A stretch of 64,000 nucleotides of DNA from Crambe crambe (Eukaryota > Porifera > Demospongiae > Poecilosclerida > Crambeidae), in the NCBI GenBank assembly GCA_963924555.1, contig OZ004596.1, positions 2,480,001 to 2,544,000 of the forward strand. The letters run 5' to 3'. Shown piece by piece: positions 54,467-64,000 of this stretch. Each line of letters starts with the position of its first letter. Within the stretch, counting starts at the first letter, position 1. Under the pieces are notes generated by a model. That model did no database searches, was not told where the DNA came from, and saw only the letters and a list, made by a program, of their open reading frames with translations. A program made the position numbers and the translations under genes.

Positions 54467-56133
54467 CATAGATACTGTGCATTAGGGATAGGAAACGCGC
54501 AAAATTTTTTCGGGCAATGACGTCACAGCGATGGAATTAGCTCGTTACGGTACCTGCATAGTAACGGTTATTTATGCGAGTAGGGAAGTTTTCGGTGGTC
54601 TAAGCTGTCTCCTCCGAAATTGATAACTGGAGGATTATCAATGTAAAAAGGTTCTAAATTCTAGTAAATGTCAATTGTCATAGTCTGCTTTGAGGTTCTG
54701 CACGTACCATGCAACTGTGCATGCAAATTCTTAATGCTGAGGATAATACTTTGTGGGAATTTTTTGGATGATATTAAATCGACACAATAGTATAGGTATT
54801 TTCAACAGGCAGTTTCTACACAACTACATGCCATTATCCCATTTAGAATGATAGGTATTATGTTCATTGCTGGTTTTAGTGTTTTTCTTAGTGACATTCT
54901 AGACAGAGTTTGCGGGATTCTTTCTCAAGGCATATAAGTTTCTTCAATTTCCATTTCTTATCATTATACATAGTAATGGTTACTACATGCCATAAATATA
55001 AGGAATCTTTGTTTGGTATAAACAGAAGCAAGTAATGGGGAAACGAAAATTACGCCTCAAGGTTGAAAAAAACGAAGAAAGAAAGACAGCAGAGTATATC
55101 ATCAGGCCCAAAGGGCGCCCACCAAAGAAGGGTACAAAACGTTATGGAGATTATAAGCAGAGAGTAAGTGGTACTCTATGATCATAGGTACCTAAAAAAT
55201 AATGTCAACTCCTGTGTATAGGTGAATATGAAATTGGCTTCCATAAAACAGCGCATAACTCTCCCTAGTGTAGAATGGAAGGATGTCTCACCACTCACGA
55301 ATGAATGCATTACTTTCTGTAAAATGTCTGCTGAATGTACTATGATGAAATACTGCCTTACCATCAAAAGTGATAGCTCTTGGACTGTTCATGTGTATGG
55401 ACTGCTTTCTGGGATATCTTGAGGAGTGGCAGAATAGTGTTGATACAAGAACCATTTCACAAAAGGACAGAAGAAAATGATGTGCCTCTCTAGGGAGACT
55501 CTGGATGGCCTAAAGATAACTGGTATAGAGGATAAAACAGCTATATTCAGTGCATGCAATAACCTCATCAACTTTTAAAGTACCCCATGCAGCATGTTGC
55601 AGTGAACTCCTTTGTAGATATGGCAAAGTACCTCTTGAGACAACATGGGGTGAAGTACTTATTCAGTGAAAGATTCTGTCAAGATCCTGTGGAAGAATTC
55701 TTTGGCAAGCAACGTGCCTGTGGTGGCCGGAATGACAATCCTACTGTAAAACAGTTTATGGATAACACTACTTCGCTGAGATTGCAGGGTTCAGTGGCAC
55801 TTGACCCTGTCAGAGGAAATTGCAGAAAGAGAAGAAGACAAAAAGAAATAGTCATTGATGAAACCCCCCTCCCAAAAAGAAAGAGGAGAATGGACAAGTA
55901 ATGACAATGTGATGGTGTTCCTTGGTGTATCCAGAAGGTACTCTGGGCTTTCAAGAATTAAAGAAATTACTTTCTTGACCTTATTCATTATTTTGCGAGC
56001 ATATAATTCCGGGAGTAGACAATTTCTCTTAGCAACAACATTAATTATTATTATCACGTGAGCATAACGCGGATGATCAAAAATAGAATCAATTAATTGC
56101 GCGCGTTTCCTATCCCTATGTACAGTATCTATG
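54467..56133 (+). mobile_element. P-element-like transposon, 1,667 bases, internally deleted
   Basis: Inverted ends: CATAGATACTGT...agggataggaaacgcgc at 54467 and the inverse ending ACAGTATCTATG at 56133. A 7-base duplication TTAGAAC flanks it (54460-54466, 56134-56140); P elements make 8-base duplications, so one base may have changed. It encodes only N- and C-terminal pieces of the transposase. Confidence 0.8.
55035..55901 (+). pseudogene. P-like transposase remnant (N- and C-terminal parts only)
   Basis: An ATG at 55035 opens a basic segment with an AT-hook-like core KGRPPKKG and a donor after 55163. The frame from 55220 has the LPSVEWKDVSPLTNECI...LTIKSDSSWTVHVYG segment and then a stop. 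After a frame break, 55587-55901 gives the C-terminus (RFCQDPVEEFFGKQRACGGRNDNPT, basic tail KRRRQKE...PKRKRR). The catalytic core expected between these is missing. The parts fit THAP9/P-type transposases from family memory. Confidence 0.65.
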
Positions 56134-56164
56134 TTAGAACATAGCATAGTTTTGGAACTTAGAA

Positions 56165-56385
56165 AGGCTCAATATGAATCGCTAAAGTTAGCTAGTCAGC
56201 CATGAAAGCTTCGTGCACGGAAAATCCAGCAGCTGAAAATCACCAGAACTAAGGTAGGCTTTTCATCTTATACACTTGAAAATATGAACTAACTAAGCTT
56301 TCTACGCTACCTTCGGTACCTTGTTACTCTTTTCTAGGCTTTAGTTGGTACTCACTAGCGTCAGGAGGCGAGAAACTAGCTTTCA
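56165..56385. repeat. Dispersed ~220-base repeat, copy B
   Basis: Same orientation and order of blocks as 49066-49285. It starts about 30 bases after the P-like element. Confidence 0.75.
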
Positions 56386-57080
56386 TCATTTTTTTGACAA
56401 GTCTTCTAACACACGCCCACCAGGCGGGGTTGGTTGGTTACTATGGATTCATAACAATATTTCTAATTGCTGCCCACCACAGGGTACTAAGTGCCAACCG
56501 TAGGTTTACTAAGTAGTAAACCTACTGTTAGGCACTTAGTATCCCTGTGATGCATTATGAGGTTTAGAAGGTCTGATTTTGTATTGTGAATGTACAGAGC
56601 TGTGTTCTAATGTGCATATATTTTTACACTAATTTCTGTAGGACCCATGACCACAGAGCCTCGGGGCAGTCTACAAAATCATCAGGAGTAGGCTATGTAG
56701 ATCAATCAAGGACAGAAAACATTATTTTGAAATGGAAATGATCTAAATCAATTGAGTGTTAGCTAAGGGGTTCCAGCATAGTATATCTATGATTCCAGCA
56801 ACCTTCCATCACAGAATCCCTGCTCACTGTGCAATTGAATTTTGGTCATGCATGCGAAATAGATGTAAATTATATAATCACAATGCAATGATGGATAAGC
56901 TGAAGCTACACTACAAAGAAGCACGTCATCATGTTCAACCACATAGCACATAGATGAAATGTTTGTATATCTGTATACTAAGTCGGCAAAATAAAACAGA
57001 TGTGCAAAAGTGCATACAAGAAATGAAACAGTTGCAAAAATAAAATATATAATATAGAATATGATCTAAGGAGTGTGCAA
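56386..57080. other. Intergenic with one short hairpin
   Basis: Contains an inverted repeat at 56478-56550 (ggtactaagtgcc... / ...ggcacttagta with cacag/ctgtg ends). No gene seen; it holds the 3' UTR of the Rho gene. Confidence 0.5.
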
Positions 57081-60000
57081 TCATAACAATGAACAAAACC
57101 TTTTCTTCTTTTTCTCTGTTGATGCTTTATAGAGTTCTGGACAAACAACCACTTCAGCAGCTGTTGTGAACACCTCCTTCAGCCCCTTCTGAGTTTTTGC
57201 AGAACATTCTAGATATTTGACTGCTCCAATCTTCTTGGCCATTTCAATCCCTTGGGTCTTGCTGACAGGTGCCATGCGTAACTCGTGCAAATGCTCTATG
57301 ACAGATGGATCATCTCGTAAATCGATCTTGTTACCCACTAGAATGATTGGAACGTCCGGACAGTGGTGCTTGATTTCTGGATGCCACTTCTGCTCAATAT
57401 GATCAAATGAAATAGGACTGATGATTGAGAAGCAAGCAAGAAAGACATCAGTCTGTGGATAGGATAAGGGGCGGAGTCTATCATAGTCCTCTTGTCCTGC
57501 TGTGTCCCACAGGTTTAGACTGACAAATTTTCCATTCACTGTCATGTTCTCTGAATAGTTGTCAAATCTACGGGAGGAAGAACAACGTGGGGACATGTCA
57601 TACAGCATAAGAGCAATCATAGCCAACGTATCTATTGCAGCTATGGAACTTGGAAAGCAGTTGATTCAGCTATAATCACAAATTGTGTTACATTGTAGAT
57701 TCACTGAGCTCTAATAACATGCACATTAATAATTGGATCACTAAGAATGATTTTCAGGTGTTTAAACAGGTCCACATATCACCTTTTTTCCCACCAATAA
57801 TATGATCATGTGGTACCTCTAAACTGTGTGCTTGTTAGGAAAAGTAGTCATCAATCTTTGCACAACACAAAGATTACAGCTGGCCTAGTAAGTTAACAAC
57901 AGGAAAGGCTGCCATACACTCTTGTATATTGTCATAAAAGATGAAGATCATAAAAAGACAGAAAAACAGTAACTGTTCAGAAAGATTGAGAGCACTCGAC
58001 TGTTAATGGCATATGTAATAATGAGTTGACACACTTTACTTAGAGTTGGCTAAAATCCTAATGGGGCATTTCCAAATGGACTGAGAAAACAGATAGTATA
58101 ATGGAGTACGTACTTTGTATAATGGCCATAATCTAGCTTTTTTGATGAAAAATTAAAGTCGGCACTCTTCAGTGAAGACCAACTATTTGCTATAGAGATT
58201 GCATAGGAATGAAATTAAACTGTGACTAAACAGTATCTTATACAGTAGATACTCCCCAATAACAATAATCCACCATATTACACAAAAGCAGATTCTGTGT
58301 ATATAGCCCATCAGTTTGAATAACTTGTTTAGAGCCACTTAAATTTGTTTTCACTGAATGAATGATTTACTAAACAGGTTGGAAAGTTTACTCAAACATC
58401 TGTATGAAGTTCAGTGATTATGATTCCTTAGACCCCATCACATCAGCTAAAATACATACCAGCATGTATGTATGCTTATAGTAAATTGATGACCTCAGGT
58501 TTACTCTTGTGTGTGCATGCACCATGTTAATAGATAAAATGGCTGGCTAAGGGGCCTCTCCCCCAGTAAATCTTAGCCACTAAATATTAGCCAGGGCAAT
58601 GTGCAACATTTGACAGCGAGCGAGCAAGCATTATTTAGTGCTTCAACTCTTTAGAAGATTTGTTTATATGTAACAAAGTACTTAGATAAGCCTAGAGCCT
58701 CTACAACTGCTACTATAGCAATGTGCAGCATTGGACTGAGCAAGTGAGCAATCAAAGTACTAGCTGATAGGCTCCAGTGCTGTCAGAGACAAGAGTCATG
58801 TTAGTGGTTGTTCCAACCTGGAAGCTACTTACATAGAAAGCTCTAAGTGCTTACCACACTATTAGAGCAATGTGTGAACATTCCCCTAATAAATGATCTG
58901 TCATCACTTTTGGCATGACAAGAATCTGTGGTACTGACTGCAAGGCACTGTCACCATAGTGTAAAATAATCTGGAATGTAATAGACCATGGTGTGCATTA
59001 ATTTGGGGGTTGAGGCCCCGAAACCACTCCCCTGGATCCAGCCTTGAACTAATATCGTACTTTGGGCTAGTTCTAGTCAATAAACGAGCCCCACTTCCCA
59101 TTTAATAATTCACCAGCACAGGGCATGTGAATATAGAACTGGTGGAACCTTAATCACACTACTTCGTCTGTAGCAATAATCATGTCAGTCAGTCTGATGT
59201 TTACTATGTATCTTTCATCTGCAACTGCTTGATTATCAGTAAGGATGGTGTTTGCATGTGTTAATAAACAGAGAAGTTGGGGAGTTCAGTAATAAAATAA
59301 CATCATAAAGCAATCGTTATGAAATGACCTTATCAGGATACACTGTTCTTGGCAGCTATTTAAAAGGCGAGTCACAGTATCAGCAAGTACAACATCACAC
59401 CTATTATTCTTACTGACACTAAAATCCTGGCAAAGAGTATACACAGGAGTACAGGGTGGTCACTCTAGAGCATGCCAAAAATTTGTTGTGCACAAAATCT
59501 GATTTGGGGTGAGATATCCACTCATAGTTTCCATAGTTTATAGCTCTTATTCTAGGAACATACCCGACAGGGAGAATTATGTGACACATTAGAATGGCAT
59601 GCTAGGTATGAATGACCCTTTAGTATACACAGCTTGAACATTTACTTTAAATAGATGCCTATTATGGACTGGACAAGTTGTAGTTGTGCTGTCAAACATC
59701 CATACAGCATCCAAGAGGGAGAGGCTACAACTCAATACATTTATGAATAGTGGTGTCCTTAAAAGTACTGAAGAAAAGGTGGAGTCCAGATACCCAAATG
59801 AACTAACAGTATGCCTTCCATCCATCACTTTGTTCATCTCTTTCAAGTGATGGCTGTAAGGCCAGGTAATCGCCTGTAGGTATCGCCTGATATCTTTGGT
59901 CATTATGATGAGGTAAAGGGATCATGTGATATGGTATGAGGTACTAGGTAAGGCAAACCAAGCGGCATCAGCTCAGAAGGGCAATTATTGACAGTGATAG

Positions 60001-60389
60001 AATCAACAGGTGACAGGTCAATCTCATAAAGTTGACCATGCAGAATAAGGAGCAAACTAGGGAGAACATTTATCTACTAAATAGAAATAGTTGGGACAGG
60101 ACATGCCTCTAGAGAAACAATTTACATAATGGACATGTAAGGTGTAGTACTGACAGGCAAAATTTCACCTGAGGGCCAGGCAATGAATACAGTTATGCAA
60201 CAGCTGTTTAAGAGCTCCTTCGCCTCATATGATACAATAGCTGATGCAAGTGACTAGATGCAAGGGCACTCACACTGTGGGAATGTACTCTCCTGGAAAT
60301 GTATTATTAACGTGGGCTATCATCATACACGTCTTCCCCACTGTCCCATCTCCAACAGCAACACACTTGACATGCTTGAGTTGTGACAT
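57081..60389 (-). CDS. Rho-family small GTPase (Rac/Cdc42-like), 2 exons
   Basis: Exons 60389-60274 and 57567-57081 give 200 residues, joined across a 2.7 kb intron at the codon following PGEYIPT. Seen: P-loop GDGTVGKT (10-17), effector region [14 protein letters not shown], switch [24 protein letters not shown] and ECSAKTQ for guanine specificity, the Rho insert region, a polybasic KKKKR and a CAAX box CSLL that predicts geranylgeranylation. It acts in actin and polarity signalling at membranes. Catalytic Gln61 is kept. CSLL with [14 protein letters not shown] matches neither Rac1, Cdc42 nor RhoA exactly, so it is likely a lineage-specific Rho. It is divergent from TXNDC17 (226 bases between starts). 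Confidence 0.92.
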
Positions 60390-60615
60390 CGCTGACGAGA
60401 ACGAGAAAAGGCTCCAGTCTCCACGATTTCTTTCGCTGTACAAAATGTAGACTAGGGATGTACTACTCACTCACTAGCTGTGAAAGCAACCCGCGATCAT
60501 ACTTAGTATAATAATAATACCATGTACTATTATACTTTCGAGGTAAATTCTAAAAATAGCAACACGCTTTTCTACCAAATATGGCACTGGTCACTTATAA
60601 TCGGACTTGTCAATA

Positions 60616-61488
60616 ATGGAACAGGTATCTGTGAGTAATTTGGAGGAGTTGCTGCGAATGATTGGAGGAAGGAAGGATAAAGAAGGGAGGATATTCCTTT
60701 TATTTTGTGGAGATATTGATGATACAACTGGAAAGAGCTGGTGTTCTGACTGTGTCAAAGGTTAAAACCCATTCAACACAATAGTTGTGGTTAAATAAAC
60801 ATTGTTGGTGGAGAAGTGTGACTTGGACCACATTGTCTCAAGCCTGCTAGTCTCACATGGGCCTTTATATTTTTGTCTTTTAGCTGACCCTGTGATCAAT
60901 GAAGTCTTGAAAGAGTTTGACTCTCCTGAAGATATCCTGATTAAATGTACTGTAGGTAATAGGCAGAGGTACGTGCATAATAATGTATGCTATAATACAG
61001 TAGCCTTGTACCTAGGCCTGCTGCTCAATGAAAAAGTGGTCTTCGATTAAATACAAAATTTGATAAAACCCATTTCTGCATCAAATAGGTGGAGAGATTT
61101 AGAGAATGAATTCAGAACACACCCACAGCTCAAACTGAAAGGAGTCCCAACATTAATGGAGTGGGGAACGGTTAGTACTCTCTTCTAACTACTCACACAC
61201 TAAAAATTTTGTGAGTTACTATTCAGATCCTTTGGGTTTTTTTGGTTGTGATTTCACACTATAACCTGATGTCAACCTAATCTGGTGTAGCCAGCCCCCG
61301 AGCGCCTGGCTACGCCAGATTAATGTCAACCCTGGGTGATTTAATTTTTTTTTAAGATCCACAATTTGAGGGGAAACCATGTAGATGTCAACTGGGTTTT
61401 CTCCCTCTCCTTTCAGCAAAAAAGACTGGGTGATGAAGATTGCAGAAAAGAGCATCTTGTCAGACTGCTACTTGAGAAGGAAGACTAA
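60616..61488 (+). CDS. TXNDC17: Thioredoxin domain protein 17 (TRP14)
   Basis: Exons 60616-60760, 60884-60968, 61089-61170, 61417-61488 give 127 residues (human 123). The redox site is SWCSDCVKADPV, the WCxDC form that distinguishes TRP14 from thioredoxin; GVPTLMEWG carries the cis-proline loop. TRP14 reduces disulfides and cystine in the cytosol with thioredoxin reductase. The start ATG follows caata. A 45-base snap-back element lies in the last intron. A poly(A) signal (aataaa) follows the stop by about 25 bases. Confidence 0.93.
61278..61322. mobile_element. 45-base snap-back element in TXNDC17 intron 3
   Basis: TAATCTGGTGTAGCCAGCC and its near-perfect inverse ending CCAGATTA enclose only a few bases. 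Exact 9-base duplications ATGTCAACC lie at 61269-61277 and 61323-61331. The ends differ by one base from TAGTCT relatives. Confidence 0.92.
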
Positions 61489-61970
61489 CACTTTGTTTTT
61501 GCTCATTTTGCAATAAATTTACAATGTTACATGATTCTGACGGTTCCTGGGGTTTCATGAAACCCTCCCTTTCATACGGCAGAGTCGAGTTCGAGTCTAA
61601 CCGACGGGCCCCGCCCCTTCCTGCCTATAGAAACTAAAAAGGGGAAAACCCTTTCAAGTATCAAGTGGGCGTGACCTGACTTTGATAATGGATGAACGGC
61701 CGAAGGCATTATTATCTGCTAGACATGTTGCAGAGATAGTCTCGTGATTAAAGTTGTGGGACTTGGCTCTGAATGGTGGCTGCATCATGCCCATCTCATA
61801 TCCTCACAGAGTAATCAGTACAGCGTATCTCGAACAGCCACGACACTTCACCTGGACAGATCTTTACATCTGACAGATACTGAGTGGTTTTTCAATCCAT
61901 TGTCTTCATGTTGGCCTTAATATTATTCATCTCTGTAGAAACAATTCGTCCACTTTATGGGGTTTCGATG

Positions 61971-62057
61971 TAGCCTCGTTCCCAGGCCTTCCTCTCTTCT
62001 TTTTCTTCTCTTCCTCCCGTGCGGTACGTGAGAGAGGAAGGCCTGGGAACGAGGCTA
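61971..62057. mobile_element. 87-base snap-back element upstream of EBP
   Basis: TAGCCTCGTTCCCAGGCC pairs with GGCCTGGGAACGAGGCTA; the arms are about 27 bases. 9-base duplications GTTTCGATG lie at 61962-61970 and 62058-62066. Confidence 0.93.
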
Positions 62058-62066
62058 GTTTCGATG

Positions 62067-62082
62067 TAGTCTTGCGAGACTA
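62067..62082. mobile_element. 16-base minimal TAGTCT unit
   Basis: TAGTCTTGCGAGACTA, a near-palindrome consisting of little more than the two ends. GTTTCGATG lies on both sides (62058-62066, 62083-62091), the second copy shared with the 87-base element next to it. Confidence 0.85.
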
Positions 62083-62140
62083 GTTTCGATGTGCGCGACA
62101 CGACATCAGGTGATATTCTATAGGCCAGAGCTGCAGAATA

Positions 62141-63186
62141 ATGTTGCACTTTAAGAACTTGGCTCAAGTTAAGGGATTTAGTCGTGACGTTAACTACACT
62201 GGTATTATTCTCGACAACTGGAATGACCCATTCAATCTGATCCCAGTGGTACTTACTATACTGTGTTTGCTGAATGGGTTGCCCCGTGGCTTCCAAGCGT
62301 GGTGGGTTTTGGCTAATGCGGTCATCTTTCATCCAATGGATTTGTATGCTAGTTTTTTTGTTGTTTTGTCATTTTTTGTTGTAGTTTGTTATTTTAATAG
62401 TCTTTTCTTCACTGCAGTATTGTGGGTACATTTGGTAGAGGACCCAAGTACTTATCAGACGAATATGCTGTGATGGACACACGTTATTGGCCCCTGGATG
62501 AACCAGTTGTAGCTTGGATCTCCTATACAGAGATAGTAGTCATGCTTCCCATGTGCTTTGTATGGTAATTGCTTGCATGGCTCAGTCTAGTAAAACTAGT
62601 TCACTGTAGCCACAACTATGTAACTCCAGGTACATGATATACCCTTGAGTCACAAAAATAATGTTACAGCTACTTTGATAAAATTATATTTCTATGTTCA
62701 GGTATCGTGGAGTGGTACAAAAGAAATGGTACCGTCACTTCTTTGCCTTACTTGCATCAACTTTCCAGATGATGGGTTGTATAATGTATCTTGGCACTGA
62801 ATGGCATGTGCATTTCAAGCATCTTCCAACTCATGTAAGTGTAATGCTTTCTATCCCTGGCATAAGAGAGCCTATGACTGCCCTTGTGTCCCATTGCATA
62901 ATTCATCCCTGAAATGCACAATCAGAACTTTCAGTCCACTGAGTGTCTTGAAGTGCTCTAATGTGCCCAGCAAAATGACTGAACAGATAATGAAAATGAA
63001 TTATCTTTTCAAATGCAGGACTGGCATTTTCCACCAACATTCAATAGTTATCTGAAGCTAAAGTACTTTTGGCTAATTTTTGTTGGTTGCAACTTGGTGT
63101 GGATTCTTGTGCCTCTGTACATCTACTGCTATACATTCAGGGAAATGTCAAGACATATGAAGAGAAGCACAGCCAAACACGAGTAA
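62141..63186 (+). CDS. EBP: EBP-family sterol delta8-delta7 isomerase (EXPERA domain)
   Basis: Exons 62141-62343, 62418-62564, 62702-62834, 63019-63186 give 216 residues with four to five membrane segments. Seen: WWVLANAVIFHPMD in the first half, GPKYLSDEYAVMDTRYWPLDEPVVAW (the EYxxxDxRY loop of EBP), ISYTEIVVM, GCIMYLGTEW and a C-terminal LKYFWLIFVGCNLVWILVPLYI that matches the EBP last helix. EBP isomerises the sterol B-ring double bond in the ER. EBPL or TMEM97-like members share the fold and cannot be fully excluded. Two snap-back insertions lie 50-170 bases before the ATG, so they may be in its promoter or 5' UTR. It converges with ASH2L. Confidence 0.85.
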
Positions 63187-63446
63187 TTTCCACAACAATT
63201 TTTAGCCACATAAATTATAAGGAAGATAATATTGCTCTTACTTTTTTAATGGTCCCATCATTTTTTTTGTTTTTTGTTTTTTGTATATATTATGTTAGTG
63301 AGTAAAAGACTAGTATAGATTTTGGTGCACAAAACTAACATTTCACTCATTGAAAATGTTTGTATTCTTCGAAAAAGACCTTGAATAAACTACTATGACA
63401 AGTATTACCTGTCTGTCATTGAGCATAAAAAGAATGTGAATAACTG

Positions 63447-63953
63447 TTATAGAGGTGAAGCTTCTCTGATGACGTTAGATTCAATATGAAAGAGTATTTC
63501 AGACATGGTTTGTTCCATAGCATTAACTTCAGCAGCTTCTGACATCTAGAAAAATAGCATTAATGTCCCAGCATTACAAAATTATCGACAATGCACTGGC
63601 TAGGACTCACAGGTCTATACTTGACATCACTGGGAGGAAATTTGAAGACAGGTCCCATATTTGCAGTTACCTACATGAATAAACATAACACCAGCTACTA
63701 CATTATTATTGGCAACATACAGTGGCTGCTTTATAGAATGAAAGGGCTGGATAGTATCGTCCTGCATAAATGTCACTCCAAGCTGTTCCCTAAAATAACA
63801 GCATGACTCTATTACTATAATGATGGTTATGTCGTACTTACCTTAGATACTCCGTTCTTATACAGTATTATCTGCAGTCAAAATAATTCTCTTTTGAATT
63901 CATCTTGATTATTGAAGTGTACTAACCTTGCTGCCTGACAGTGGCTTGAGTGT
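63447..63953 (-). CDS. ASH2L: ASH2L, C-terminal SPRY exons (5' part beyond right edge)
   Basis: Five exons in transcription order: 63953-63927, 63871-63842, 63789-63721, 63670-63611, 63545-63447, all in phase 0. They encode LKPLSGSK, IILYKNGVSK, GTAWSDIYAGRYYPALSFYKAAT, VTANMGPVFKFPPSDVKYRP and a final MEQTMSEILFHIES segment, matching the end of the ASH2L SPRY domain and its C-terminal helix that binds DPY30. ASH2L is a core subunit of MLL/SET1 H3K4 methyltransferase complexes. The exons are tiny (27-99 bases) with introns of 51-65 bases where both borders are clear. The N-terminal winged-helix and PHD parts lie outside the window. Confidence 0.92.
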
Positions 63954-64000
63954 CTAGAGAAAAAGAAGGGAGAGGGAACAGCATGTTACTAATTACATAG

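Noticed and set aside
57568..60273. Extra genes in the Rho intron
   Set aside because: Only short frames without domains or conserved splice structure were seen.
62141..62473. 110-codon frame reading through EBP intron 1
   Set aside because: Homology resumes after a splice from 62343 to 62418 (FIVGTFGRGPKYL); the read-through tail matches nothing.

Overview
This is animal nuclear DNA from a compact genome. The genes carry many introns with GT-AG borders, often only 55-300 bases long. The products are metazoan-type: CLIP-170, NDC80, ASH2L, a Rho GTPase, death-fold proteins and class C GPCRs. GABA-B-like receptors in tandem, a transmembrane death-domain protein and dense small transposons suggest a sponge such as Amphimedon. 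That assignment is inference, because no search could be run.

Layout. 1-11.4 kb: a death-effector-domain gene (-, cut by the left edge), the 3' part of a CLIP-170 gene (+), complete proline dehydrogenase (+), and an intronless ethanolamine kinase (+) convergent with an intronless methyltransferase (-). 11.4-16.3 kb: no gene seen; hairpin elements and a ~1.9 kb inverted-repeat element. 16.3-21.6 kb: two intronless GABA-B-like receptors in tandem, sharing a near-identical tract that looks like gene conversion. 22.3-36.4 kb: a complete 18-exon NDC80 gene (-). Its 8.2 kb intron 5 holds an intronless MFS transporter on the same strand plus decayed transposons. 36.5-40.4 kb: ATPSCKMT (+), divergent from NDC80 across 110 bases, then a single-pass membrane protein with a cytoplasmic death domain (+). 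41-50.6 kb: three intronless TLC-like membrane-protein paralogs (-), with a 6.1 kb Ginger-like DNA transposon (integrase, CXC, Ulp1 protease and PHD finger) between the second and third. 50.6-57 kb: repeat-rich, with a LINE relic, direct repeats carrying perfect DR1 motifs, and an internally deleted P-element-like transposon. 57-64 kb: a Rho GTPase (-), TXNDC17 (+), an EBP-family sterol isomerase (+) and the 3' end of ASH2L (-).

The host genes are unrelated housekeeping and signalling functions packed head-to-head or tail-to-tail, not a pathway cluster. The most striking signal is a family of snap-back elements that share little beyond the ends TAGTCT/AGACTA (or close variants). Their lengths run from 16 to 613 bases, and five insertion sites show exact 9-base target duplications. 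One site has an 87-base and a 16-base element separated and flanked by three copies of the same 9-base target.
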